From assembly GCA_002633005.1 (NCBI GenBank), contig NMRA01000122.1, positions 854,518 to 912,768 on the forward strand: a DNA stretch of 58,251 nucleotides, in the 5' to 3' direction. Origin of the DNA: Phoronis australis. Taxonomy: Eukaryota; Phoronida; Phoronidae. The position numbers and the translations under genes are program-made. Positions 57,948 through 58,251 of this stretch are shown here, piece by piece. The notes beneath the pieces are model-generated. The model was not told where the DNA came from. It saw only the letters and a list, made by a program, of their open reading frames with translations, and searched no databases. The stretch's first letter is position 1, and each line of letters starts with the position of its first letter.

Positions 57948-58251
57948 TGTTATTGCTTGAGAATGCTCAACAAACCAAGTTCTTGAGCCTGGCCTCAATC
58001 AAGTATCATTTGTTACATGTTTTCTTTCCGTGCCCGTAAATCGTCTCTCGTTTGAGATAGCATCTAATTGGCACCATGTACTAATTTTATAACAGTAACT
58101 GTACCTAAATCAAAAGGTATTTTGTCGAAAGGTCAGCTTATAGCAGCTTTAACTGTAAAGTTGATGGGAGTCAGAAGGCTAATAGTATATAAACTGTCAG
58201 ATGGTCGCCAGGTGGCGTTGTCACTGCTCTACTGTAAACATAACATAACAC
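57948..58251 (+). repeat. Third copy of the 5735-6180 segment, truncated by the window
   Basis: Follows the GTGAGT as in the other copies, with an internal loss near 58168. Confidence 0.6.

Larger units (their letters stand above)
51441..58251. repeat. Segmental duplication, copy B (Ly6 exons 2-3 and 3' flank)
   Basis: Copy of 16041-22450, same orientation, running past the window end. It resolves the N gap of copy A but adds its own n at 54605. Near 58168 it jumps over about 285 bases present in copy A. Confidence 0.92.

Noticed and set aside
1-58251. CRISPR array, bacterial operon or phage-like defence island
   Set aside because: There are no evenly spaced short repeats with unique spacers and no Shine-Dalgarno-led gene runs. 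All supported genes are intron-split.

Overview
This is a eukaryotic nuclear window. Every supported gene is split by spliceosomal introns, coding density is very low, and the rest is mostly old and young transposable elements, tandem repeats and assembly gaps. The gene content points to a marine invertebrate: a GPI-anchored Ly6/uPAR protein, an ATP-grasp ligase of the carnosine-synthase type, and Ty3/gypsy, LINE and Academ-like elements. A non-vertebrate deuterostome such as a lancelet or hemichordate is my best guess, but the sequence alone does not settle it.

Layout. 1-373: edge of a LINE reverse transcriptase (minus strand). 2150-9396: a split ATP-grasp ligase gene (plus strand), with one exon present twice because of a 1.27 kb tandem duplication. 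10622-10922: remnant of a retroelement gag. 13011-19554: a three-exon Ly6-type gene (plus strand) whose first intron holds a large inverted repeat, a possible cassette exon, a transposable element and a precise hairpin, and whose second intron holds a 635-base gap. 16041-22450 recurs at 51441-58251 at about 98% identity by eye. 23361-24656: a broken second copy of the ATP-grasp gene.

26550-45535 is a degenerate tandem array of a non-coding unit of roughly 2.4-2.7 kb. It is interrupted by an Academ-like DNA transposon with about 450 bp terminal inverted repeats (28974-32748) and by two copies of a repeat family with hairpin ends (38131-39030 and 43118-44630). A young but damaged Ty3/gypsy element (45536-49977) closes the array. 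49978-51440 holds a diverged 0.5 kb tandem repeat. 51441 to the window end is the second copy of the Ly6 block, with exons 2 and 3 but no visible exon 1.

The genes do not form an operon. The repeated order is ATP-grasp, Ly6, ATP-grasp pseudogene, array, Ly6. This suggests local segmental duplication, uncollapsed haplotypes, or both. Three of the five isolated single-n characters (3921, 46298, 54605) lie at junctions between direct repeats, so part of the duplication may be an assembly effect.
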